From Methanothermobacter sp. MT-2 (GTDB taxonomy: Archaea; Methanobacteriota; Methanobacteria; Methanobacteriales; DSM-23052), in contig AP017647.1 in the NCBI GenBank assembly GCA_003584625.1, positions 249,501 through 313,500 on the forward strand: a DNA stretch of 64,000 nucleotides. Direction: 5' to 3'. This document shows, in pieces, positions 56,593 to 64,000 of this stretch (positions within the stretch are counted from its first letter, which is position 1; every line of letters begins with the position of its first letter). Made by a program: the position numbers and the translations under genes. Under the pieces are notes generated by a model that ran no database searches, was not told the DNA's origin, and saw only the letters and a list, made by a program, of their open reading frames with translations.

Positions 56593-57477
56593 ATGCTAAC
56601 AGCCGTTCAAAAAGAAATACTACAAACACTCATCAACCTCTACAGAAAATCCAGAAAATCCATAAAAGGCGAGGAAATAGCAACATTAATGAACAGAAAC
56701 CCGGGAACCATAAGAAACCAAATGCAAGCACTAAGAAGCCTAGGCCTCGTAAAAGGGGTTCCGGGGCCCAGGGGCGGGTACAAGCCAACAATAAAAGCAT
56801 TCCAACAACTAGAAATATCACCAGCAGAAATGGAAGCCCAAGTACCCATCTACAAAAACGGGAAAAAACTTGAAGACCTCTCAGTCTCAAAAATAGAATT
56901 CACAAGCATACCACACCCAGGAGAATGCGAAGCAGCCATAAAAGTAGTTGGAAGCACAAAAAAACTCGACCTCGGAGACAGGATAAGAGTAGGGCCAACA
57001 CCAGTAAACAAACTCGTAGTAGACGGTATCATAGTAGGAAGAGACGATGTAGACAACATAATCCTCCTAGATACGACAGGAATCAGGAGCATACCAAAAA
57101 AAACAGTGAAAGAAGTCGCAACCCAAGACCTAGTCACAATAGAACCAGAAATGGAACTCAACAAAGTCGCGGGGATACTATCAGAAAAAAACATCGAAGG
57201 AGCCCCAGTCACAAAAAAAGGGAAAATAGTTGGCATGCTAACCCTCAGCGACATAAACAGGGCAATAGCAGAAGGCAAAAGCAAATGCAAAGTCAAAGAT
57301 ATCATGTCAACTAGCATAGTAGCTGTCGACGAAACAGTAATGATATCAGATGCCATAGAACTAATGAACAAACACAACATAGGAAGACTAATCCTAATAG
57401 ACTCTGAAAAAAAACCCATAGGGATAGTCACACGCACAGACATACTAGACGCAATCGCAGGCCTCAAAAACGGATAG
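56593..57477 (+). CDS. HTH regulator with two CBS domains
   Basis: 294 aa. N-terminal winged HTH (QKEILQTLINLYRKSRKSIKGEEIATLMNRNPGTIRNQMQAL), a middle domain of about 90 residues (SIPHPGECEAAIKVVGSTKKLDLGDRIRVGP), then a CBS pair (TIEPEMELNKVAGILSEKNIEGAPVTKKGKIVGMLTLSDI and IMSTSIVAVDETVMISDAIELMN...TRTDILDAI). CBS pairs bind adenine nucleotides or SAM. It diverges from the B12 operon over a 100-base A/T-rich gap and could control either side. 12 bases before dys. Confidence 0.88.
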   Translation: MLTAVQKEILQTLINLYRKSRKSIKGEEIATLMNRNPGTIRNQMQALRSLGLVKGVPGPRGGYKPTIKAFQQLEISPAEMEAQVPIYKNGKKLEDLSVSKIEFTSIPHPGECEAAIKVVGSTKKLDLGDRIRVGPTPVNKLVVDGIIVGRDDVDNIILLDTTGIRSIPKKTVKEVATQDLVTIEPEMELNKVAGILSEKNIEGAPVTKKGKIVGMLTLSDINRAIAEGKSKCKVKDIMSTSIVAVDETVMISDAIELMNKHNIGRLILIDSEKKPIGIVTRTDILDAIAGLKNG

Positions 57478-57489
57478 GATGACCCAAGA

Positions 57490-58383
57490 ATGAAAGTCCA
57501 ACACATGAAAATACAAGAGGAAATGAAAGTCAAAGACCTGATCAATGAAATGGGCAAAACAGGAGTGCTTGGAGCAGGAAGAGTATACAATGCCACAAGA
57601 CTATTATCTGAAATGTTCAATGACAAAGACATGAACATCTTCCTCAGCATGGCAGGACCCCTCATAGCAGGTGGCATGCGACAAATCATCTCAGACCTAA
57701 TAAAAAAAGGGAAAATCCAGGCACTCATCACAAGCGGAGCCAACCTAACACACGACCTCCTAGAAGCATTCGGAGGCAAACACTACCACAACCTCAAACC
57801 AGACCAGATAAAAGGAGGACACATCAAGGACATTTACACGAAAACAGAAGACTTCGAAATTTTCGAAAAAAAGATAATAAAGATTATAGAATCCATCACA
57901 AGATCCTCTGGACGCGTTTTTTCCATAAGGGAATTTATCCATGAAATAGGAAAACACATCAATGACAAAAATTCCATAATAAAAAACGCCACCGACAATA
58001 ACATACCAATCTACGCCCCTGGGATAATAGACAGCATGATCGGACTCCAACTTTGGATGTTCACCCAAGAAAACCAATTATGCCTCGATGCAATAGCAGA
58101 CATGCACCACCTATCAAACCTAGTATTCGAATCAGAAAAAATAGGCGCCATAATACTAGGTGGTGGACTGCCAAAACACTACACCCTAGCATCAACCATC
58201 CTAAGAGGAGGTGTTGACGCGGCAATCCAGATAATCATGGACCGGAGCGAAACAGGAAGCCTCAGCGGAGCGCCACTAGAAGAAGCGAGAACATGGGCAA
58301 AAGCACAAAGCAAATCCAAACTCGTTACAGTCATAGGAGACGCGACAATAATATTCCCACTAATACTAGCAGGAGCACTCTAA
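57490..58383 (+). CDS. dys: deoxyhypusine synthase
   Basis: 297 aa NAD-dependent enzyme that moves the aminobutyl group of spermidine to a lysine of aIF5A. Features include MAGPLIAGGMRQIISDLIKKGKI, TSGANLTHDLLEAFGG, NVPIYAPGI-like NIPIYAPGIIDS and, near the C-terminus, ARTWAKAQ, in the position of the catalytic SWGKI lysine. The start may be ATG 57490 or a following in-frame ATG; the CCAAGAATG context has no strong ribosome binding site. Likely co-transcribed with the CBS gene. Confidence 0.93.
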   Translation: MKVQHMKIQEEMKVKDLINEMGKTGVLGAGRVYNATRLLSEMFNDKDMNIFLSMAGPLIAGGMRQIISDLIKKGKIQALITSGANLTHDLLEAFGGKHYHNLKPDQIKGGHIKDIYTKTEDFEIFEKKIIKIIESITRSSGRVFSIREFIHEIGKHINDKNSIIKNATDNNIPIYAPGIIDSMIGLQLWMFTQENQLCLDAIADMHHLSNLVFESEKIGAIILGGGLPKHYTLASTILRGGVDAAIQIIMDRSETGSLSGAPLEEARTWAKAQSKSKLVTVIGDATIIFPLILAGAL

Positions 58384-58453
58384 GACCACAAAAAACAACT
58401 TATAAGGACTCTAAAAAAACCCCTCACCATTCTAATACAAAAGGAGAGGTCAA

Positions 58454-59642
<1,189 letters not shown>

Positions 59643-59656
59643 TTATACTATTTGCT

Positions 59657-59930
59657 AGTGAACTACTCCACCTTGACAGACAGGGCTTCCCATCTCATCG
59701 AGGGAACCTCCCCACATGATCACCTCTTGTTAGGGGATCATGATGGTAGTGGTTCTTTTTCCACGGGTCTTCGGGGACTCAGCCCTCCCATGTCCTCTCT
59801 TCATGCCCTACCAGTCCTCTCAGCCTTGTAAGCTACATGTATATTTTTGATATGAAGGTTACCCCTCCACAACTTTCCCTCTTGTATCCCCGCCGCTTTC
59901 GAGAGGGTTTAGTAGAAGAGACTAGTTAAA
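59657..59930 (-). mobile_element. IS200/IS605 (TnpB-type) element remnant C
   Basis: Read on the minus strand: left end TTTAACT-N12-TAA, CCCTCTCGAAAG hairpin and GGGGATACAAGAGG (59876-59930); right end GGGAAGCCCTGTCTGTCAAG hairpin followed by GGAGTAGTTCACTAG at 59657-59700. The right end is the best match of the three to the hairpin-GTAGTTCAC terminus of TnpB-type elements. About 274 bases remain, with no intact frame. It fills most of the gap between pyrF (59618) and the Trm10-like gene (59982). Confidence 0.62.
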
Positions 59931-59981
59931 AAAAAAGGTTTAGAGGAATATCGTTTTTTTATTGTTGGAGGTGGGTTCACC

Positions 59982-60974
59982 ATGAAAAGGCTCAGTTTAA
60001 TATTCAGGGAAGTTTTAAAAAGTAAGGGTGTGGATAAACTTGGGAGCCTCCATAGATGTGAATGGGATGATCCCTTCCAGGAGATGGCAATTTCAATCCT
60101 CGAAGGCAAAGGGGCTATAATAAGAGTGGATAAGCCCACAAGATTAGCCTGGACCCTAGATGGGAAGGTCACAAGATCCGCACACTTCGCCTATTCACGC
60201 CGAGACTTCAAGGATCCTCTGATAGGGGAGAAAGAGATTATGGAAGAACTATCCAAGTATGAGCATCCTTATTTCATAATAGATCTAATGTACTGGGATG
60301 AACACACTCCAAAGGAGAAAAGGAAGCTGGCGCTACAATTATCCCAATCATATGGACTTATAAGGAACTACCTATGGGGTGGGAAACTCGTGCTCACATG
60401 GCTTAACAAAGAAGCAAAAGAGCACATGCATTTCCCCCTTGAGAACATAACAAGTTCTAATACTCCAACACACCAATTCCTATCAAAAAAAGGAATAAAT
60501 GAAACAGTACTCCTAGACCCCTGGGCCAGAAAAGATATAAAGGAGGATGATCTCGCCTCCAAAGCTTTTATAATCGGTGGTATAGTTGATAAAACAGGTG
60601 ACAAGAAGGGAGTCACTCCAAGGATAGGTGAAAAACTTCAGGAAAATGGTATACGTGTTAGAAGGAGGAGAATATCGCTTCGAGGAGATATTATAGGAGT
60701 TCCGGATAGGATAAACTTGATCTTGGAAATTCTTCTTTTGATGATCTTCGAAGGTAAAAGGATGGAAGAAGCCGTCCTTGAAGTCCAACCATATAGAGAT
60801 GCAAGATGGCGGCTCAGGAGGGAGTTGCCAAAAAATAAGATCAAATTAAAGGGACTTTCCCCCATGGTTGAGAAAAAACTGTTCCATGAATACTCAAAAT
60901 GGCTCAATATAAGATGGAAGGACTTCAACAAGGTAATGGATGAACTGAACTTAGATAAAAAATTGGAGAATTAA
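59982..60974 (+). CDS. Trm10-type SPOUT tRNA methyltransferase (archaeal)
   Basis: 330 aa. The N-terminal part is unassigned (KRLSLIFREVLKSKGVDKLGSLHRCEWDDPFQEM). The central SPOUT domain has HPYFIIDLMYWDEHT, LIRNYLWGGKLVLTWL, ETVLLDPWARKDI and AFIIGGIVDKTGDKKGVT, the Trm10 knot signature. Archaeal Trm10 proteins make m1G9 and/or m1A9 in tRNA. A GGAGGTGG site precedes the ATG. Its promoter region directly borders remnant C. Confidence 0.85.
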   Translation: MKRLSLIFREVLKSKGVDKLGSLHRCEWDDPFQEMAISILEGKGAIIRVDKPTRLAWTLDGKVTRSAHFAYSRRDFKDPLIGEKEIMEELSKYEHPYFIIDLMYWDEHTPKEKRKLALQLSQSYGLIRNYLWGGKLVLTWLNKEAKEHMHFPLENITSSNTPTHQFLSKKGINETVLLDPWARKDIKEDDLASKAFIIGGIVDKTGDKKGVTPRIGEKLQENGIRVRRRRISLRGDIIGVPDRINLILEILLLMIFEGKRMEEAVLEVQPYRDARWRLRRELPKNKIKLKGLSPMVEKKLFHEYSKWLNIRWKDFNKVMDELNLDKKLEN

Positions 60975-61157
60975 AAAAAATTTTATGTGAGATTTGCCAC
61001 ATGAATCTTATAATAAAGATTATAAACTAAAAAAGTATATTATTAGATTGGGGGTGTTAACATTTAGCTCTATCTTTTCGCCAATAATCCAATCTTGATA
61101 GAGGAGTTCAACGTTCTTTTTTTCGAGATTTAAAAGCTTATATAGGAGGTTATATTT

Positions 61158-61724
61158 TTGGTCTGGGAAACTATCATGAACTTTTCCAGGGACTTTCTGA
61201 AAGTTCTTGTGTCTCCAGAGGAGGCGCTTAAAACCGTGAAGGATAAAAACTTGGAAAGCCAAGGTTTGTACTTTTACATTTTCATCTGCGCATTCCTTGG
61301 TTTCATGTTAGGTGGGGTTGCATCTGCCATAACAGGAGTTTGGATAATCCTTCCAATAATCTCTGCAGTGATAGTCGCAGTACTAGCACTAATAAAACTT
61401 CTGGTATGGGCGATTATCTCACATATAGTCGCGGTTTTTGTCTTCAAGGGCAAGGGAGACTTTACAAATACCATGAAACTCATGGGATTCTCAGCCGCTC
61501 CTTTCATCCTAGGAATCTTCGCCCTAATGACACTAATACTAGCCAAGACAATTTTCACATCAACCATGCTCTTTACTATAATGTACATCTGGGCCATTTT
61601 AATCGGTTCAACAGCAGTGAACATTGAACATAGGATCGGATTTGGAAGATCATTCCTATCAGTCCTTGGAATACCAGCCCTTATAATAATAGGGTTAATG
61701 ATGATTGTGGAGGTGTTCCTATGA
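61158..61724 (+). CDS. Yip1-domain membrane protein
   Basis: 188 aa. TTG start after AGGAGGTTATATTT (best ribosome binding site in the region). An N-terminal MNFSRDFLKVLVSPEEALKTVKDKN amphipathic stretch precedes five membrane segments with the Yip1-like GKGDFTNTMKLMGFSAAPFILGIFALM. Role unknown; often with envelope genes. Its stop overlaps the next start (ATGA). Confidence 0.78.
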   Translation: MVWETIMNFSRDFLKVLVSPEEALKTVKDKNLESQGLYFYIFICAFLGFMLGGVASAITGVWIILPIISAVIVAVLALIKLLVWAIISHIVAVFVFKGKGDFTNTMKLMGFSAAPFILGIFALMTLILAKTIFTSTMLFTIMYIWAILIGSTAVNIEHRIGFGRSFLSVLGIPALIIIGLMMIVEVFL

Positions 61725-62548
61725 ATGCAGAGAAATTCTTCAGCATCATAATCATCATCGTACTAGTGGCAGCATTTTTAACAGCGGCCGCAGCACCTTT
61801 ATTCAAACCAAAAGATGAGAAGGCCGTTACGGATACATTCACCTTAAATGAGAGCCAAGTATCAGGTATAAAATATGTGAATATAAATGTTGAATCTAAT
61901 AGCAGTGGTGTGGCCATCGAATTCAAAAACACTACAGGTTCGGTTTATAGTATTGAAACTGAAAGGAATGTGGGTGCTGCGAAGCCAACTGTTAATTATA
62001 CAGTTGAAGGCGACACCCTAAACATTGACATGAAGCTAGATGAAGGTTCTGCAACTGTCCTATTATCAAATAAATATACATATAATGTGACGACTAATAG
62101 CAAGATTGGTGGAGTTGCCCTGATCCTTGGAAACGATTCAAAGATTGACAGTATAAATTCAACAATCCAATATGCTGGAGGCGGATTACTAATAGTTGAT
62201 AAAACAGCCTTTAAGAACATATCAATGCAAGTGAACACCGGAGGATTTTATATAGCGGTAGACCCTGAATTTAAGGGTGGCGGTTCCATAATTGCGAATG
62301 TTACAATGGGTGGTGTGACAGTCGCTCCGATGGATCCATCACTCCCCATTAAACTAATAGCTAGCGTAGATCTTGGCGGGATCACATTCAAACCAAGTGG
62401 CTTCAATGTTATAAAAAACACAACAAATTACCTTGAAATGCAAACAAAGTCTTATGGATCTTCAAGTGACAAGCTTGAAATAATAAGTGGGGTTGGCCTT
62501 GGTGGTGTGAACATAGGCACATTCCAGATGCAGATACAGCCACAGTAG
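61721..62548 (+). CDS. membrane-anchored beta-rich surface protein (LiaF/toast-rack-like)
   Basis: 275 aa. An N-terminal membrane anchor or uncleaved signal (FFSIIIIIVLVAAFLTAAAAPLF) is followed by a beta-rich exterior with repeating glycine turns such as IGGVALILGN, TGGFYIAVDP, MGGVTVAPMD, DLGGITFKP and GLGGVNIG, as in LiaF-type beta-helical domains. Several N-x-S/T sites. Translationally coupled to the Yip1-like protein, so the pair probably forms an envelope complex. Function unknown. Confidence 0.7.
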   Translation: MNAEKFFSIIIIIVLVAAFLTAAAAPLFKPKDEKAVTDTFTLNESQVSGIKYVNINVESNSSGVAIEFKNTTGSVYSIETERNVGAAKPTVNYTVEGDTLNIDMKLDEGSATVLLSNKYTYNVTTNSKIGGVALILGNDSKIDSINSTIQYAGGGLLIVDKTAFKNISMQVNTGGFYIAVDPEFKGGGSIIANVTMGGVTVAPMDPSLPIKLIASVDLGGITFKPSGFNVIKNTTNYLEMQTKSYGSSSDKLEIISGVGLGGVNIGTFQMQIQPQ

Positions 62549-62581
62549 CCACTCCACACCTATAAACTTTTTTTTTGGAAT

Positions 62582-62614
62582 CCCCCCATATTGTGTGCAC
62601 ATTTTTAAGGGGGG
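62582..62614. promoter_or_regulatory. C6/G6 inverted repeat before the cbi promoter
   Basis: CCCCCC at 62582-62587 and GGGGGG at 62609-62614 enclose 21 bases containing TGTGTGCACA. The second arm directly touches the promoter at 62615. It could be an operator for a metal-responsive repressor or a terminator hairpin for the preceding gene, which ends in a T run at about 62568-62576. Confidence 0.4.
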
Positions 62615-62630
62615 AAAAGTATTTATATAC
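62615..62630 (+). promoter_or_regulatory. promoter of the cbiMNQ operon
   Basis: AAAAGTATTTATATAC matches the AAANNTTTATATA consensus. A start site near 62652 gives a short leader with GGTGAT before the TTG at 62676. Confidence 0.7.
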
Positions 62631-62675
62631 TATTATTCAAGTTTACTTTAAAAAAAATAAAAGATGGTGATATTC

Positions 62676-63341
62676 TTGCATATTATGGAAGGCTTTCTCC
62701 CATGGCAATGGTGCATCCTCTGGTATGCAATCTCCCTACCAATCATCATATACGGGATAACAAGGATAAAAAAGGTCGCAGATGAACTCCCAGAATCAAA
62801 ACCATTACTGGCTGTGAGCGGAGCATTCATATTCATACTATCCTCACTTAAAATGCCATCAGTCACAGGAAGCTGCTCACACCCCACAGGAAACGGACTC
62901 GGCGCAATACTATTCGGCCCATGGATAACCTCAGTAATGGCAGCCATAGTACTCATATTCCAAGCACTTCTACTCGCCCACGGAGGATTAACAACACTAG
63001 GAGCCAACACGTTCTCCATGGGCATAATAGGCCCAATATTCGCATGGTTAGCCTACAAGGGATCCCTAAAAATAAACCTCCCAACTTCAATTGCAGTTTT
63101 CCTAGCAGCATTCCTAGGCGACATAATGACCTATGTAACAACATCATTCCAATTAGCCCTAGCATTCCCAACACCCAATTTGATAGCAGCAGCCTCAAAA
63201 TTCATGTTAATATTCGCCTACACTCAAATACCCCTCGGAATAGCTGAAGGCTTACTCACAGTAGTAGTGTTCGAAAACATTCTAAAATTGAAACCAGACA
63301 TCACAGAAAAACTAAACCTAATAGCTCCCACGGTAAGGTGA
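62676..63341 (+). CDS. cbiM: cobalt transporter substrate-binding membrane subunit CbiM
   Basis: 221 aa. TTG 62676 is chosen over ATG 62664 because it gives Met-His-Ile-Met-Glu (MHIMEGFLP); the N-terminal amine and His2 are the metal ligands of CbiM and NikM. GGTGAT lies 6 bases upstream. About six or seven membrane segments; HGGLTTLGANTFSMGIIGP holds the further conserved ligand-region histidine. It is the S component of an ECF-type cobalt importer for cobamide synthesis. Confidence 0.94.
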   Translation: MHIMEGFLPWQWCILWYAISLPIIIYGITRIKKVADELPESKPLLAVSGAFIFILSSLKMPSVTGSCSHPTGNGLGAILFGPWITSVMAAIVLIFQALLLAHGGLTTLGANTFSMGIIGPIFAWLAYKGSLKINLPTSIAVFLAAFLGDIMTYVTTSFQLALAFPTPNLIAAASKFMLIFAYTQIPLGIAEGLLTVVVFENILKLKPDITEKLNLIAPTVR

Positions 63342-63345
63342 TCAT

Positions 63346-63627
63346 ATGGAGAAAAGGCATATTATAATGCTTATAATCGTCGTTTTCATCTGCATAATAC
63401 CACTCCTAATCTATAATGGATTGGGTGAAGAACAAGGCTACTTTGGAGGGGCTGATGATAAAGCCAGCCAGGTTATAGAAGAGACAGGCTATAAACCATG
63501 GTTCGAGCCCATCTGGGAACCTCCAAGTGGTGAAATAGAAAGTCTACTATTCGCGGTGCAAGCGGCCATAGGAGCCCTTATCATAGGATACGTTTTCGGC
63601 TACTATAAAGGCAAAAGACCCTCATAG
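63346..63627 (+). CDS. cbiN: cobalt transporter small subunit CbiN
   Basis: 93 aa with two membrane helices (IIMLIIVVFICIIPLLIY and SLLFAVQAAIGALIIGYVFGYY) around an exterior loop containing YFGGADDKASQVIEETGYKPW and PIWEPPSGEIE, the CbiN signatures. It starts 4 bases after cbiM, with AAGGTGATCAT as ribosome binding site. Confidence 0.93.
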   Translation: MEKRHIIMLIIVVFICIIPLLIYNGLGEEQGYFGGADDKASQVIEETGYKPWFEPIWEPPSGEIESLLFAVQAAIGALIIGYVFGYYKGKRPS

Positions 63628-63638
63628 AAGTGAGGAAA

Positions 63639-64000
63639 TTGAATATTTCAACAGACTTCTACGCCCATAAAAACAATCTTAACAGGATATCCCCAGCTGT
63701 AAAACTATCCTGGGGTATCCTTACAATGATATTATCACTATTATCACCCTCCCCAGTAATCCCGATTATAGTAGCCTTTATGATGTCATTTATCACAGTT
63801 TATATTGCAGGGATACCATCACGTTACTATCTCAAATTTATAAGCATACCCATGGGCTTCGGGATCCTAACACTGATAATAATGGCATTATTTTTTGGAG
63901 TTGAACCCTCATCCATAAGATTCCTCTACTTCAAGGTCTACTTGGATGGCCTGCATACAGGATTCCTAGTATTCTCAAGGATAATGGGTGGTTTCACCTG
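63639..64000 (+). CDS. cbiQ: cobalt ECF transporter transmembrane subunit CbiQ, 3' end missing
   Basis: The first 120 codons are present, starting TTG 63639 (MNISTDFYAHKNNLNRISPAVKLSWGIL) after GTGAGG; GTG 63630 is an alternative. DFYAHKNNLNRISPAVKL matches the N-terminal YAYxNRLxxxHPxxKL motif of CbiQ/EcfT proteins, followed by hydrophobic segments. The frame remains open at the window end. CbiO would be expected next. Confidence 0.9.
   Translation, partial: MNISTDFYAHKNNLNRISPAVKLSWGILTMILSLLSPSPVIPIIVAFMMSFITVYIAGIPSRYYLKFISIPMGFGILTLIIMALFFGVEPSSIRFLYFKVYLDGLHTGFLVFSRIMGGFT

Noticed and set aside
59657-59930. rRNA-like or riboswitch-like structure suggested by many hairpins
   Set aside because: The hairpins are explained by the shared ends of the insertion-element remnants A, B and C.

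Overview
The window is archaeal and matches a thermophilic hydrogenotrophic methanogen of the Methanobacteriales, close to Methanothermobacter but AT-richer than M. thermautotrophicus (composition judged by eye, not computed). The evidence is archaeal-type ribosomal, RNA-polymerase and RNase P genes, AAANNTTTATATA-like promoters, GGTGAT/GGAGG ribosome binding sites with many TTG and GTG starts, a mevalonate/isopentenyl-phosphate-kinase pathway, DapL, deoxyhypusine synthase, an intron-containing tRNA-Pro, and gene order recalled from the M. thermautotrophicus chromosome.

Layout. 0-5.3 kb: end of a SelA-like PLP enzyme, rtcA, the convergent pair pycA-birA, and a METTL5-like methyltransferase. 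5.4-22.4 kb: the large S10/spc/alpha ribosomal super-operon (SPOUT methyltransferase, L3 to L15), running into secY, adenylate kinase, an EMC3/Oxa1-like insertase, L34e, cytidylate kinase, L14e and cbf5. 22.5-28.6 kb: tRNA-Ser(GGA), S13-S4-S11-rpo3-L18e-L13-S9-rpo10, tRNA-Pro(GGG) with a 26-nt bulge-helix-bulge intron, rpo6, enolase and S2. S14, Rpo10 and Rpo6 are real genes shorter than 60 codons. 28.6-37.6 kb: MEMO-like gene, the archaeal isoprenoid genes mvk, ipk, fni and idsA with RNase J inserted between fni and idsA, then gltX and dapL.

37.6-46.9 kb is an accessory cell-surface region. It holds a DUF916-like protein with a C-terminal membrane anchor, three small related secreted Ig-like proteins, a NosD-like beta-helix adhesin, a radical SAM protein, a metallophosphoesterase and long non-coding stretches. 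Two decayed insertion elements lie here and a third of the same family lies at 59.7-59.9 kb. All three look like IS200/IS605 (TnpB-type) remnants in the same orientation.

46.9-58.4 kb: split glutamate synthase (ferredoxin-FMN domain plus GXGXG domain) diverging from an HTH regulator with doubled upstream boxes; a 73-aa orphan; a PD-(D/E)XK-like protein; a Cys-rich 52-aa peptide coupled to a SPASM radical SAM enzyme (a candidate peptide-modification system); a divergent HisG paralogue; a TMEM175-like channel; a translationally coupled B12-binding protein / histidine kinase / NUDIX operon; a CBS-domain regulator; and deoxyhypusine synthase. 58.4-64.0 kb: a membrane protein, pyrF, a Trm10-type methyltransferase, a Yip1-like plus surface-protein pair, and the start of the cobalt transporter operon cbiM-cbiN-cbiQ, which is cut by the window end.

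The candidates most worth follow-up are the DUF916/WxL-like surface cluster in a presumed pseudomurein-walled archaeon, the Cys-rich peptide/radical SAM pair, and the family of TnpB-type element remnants.
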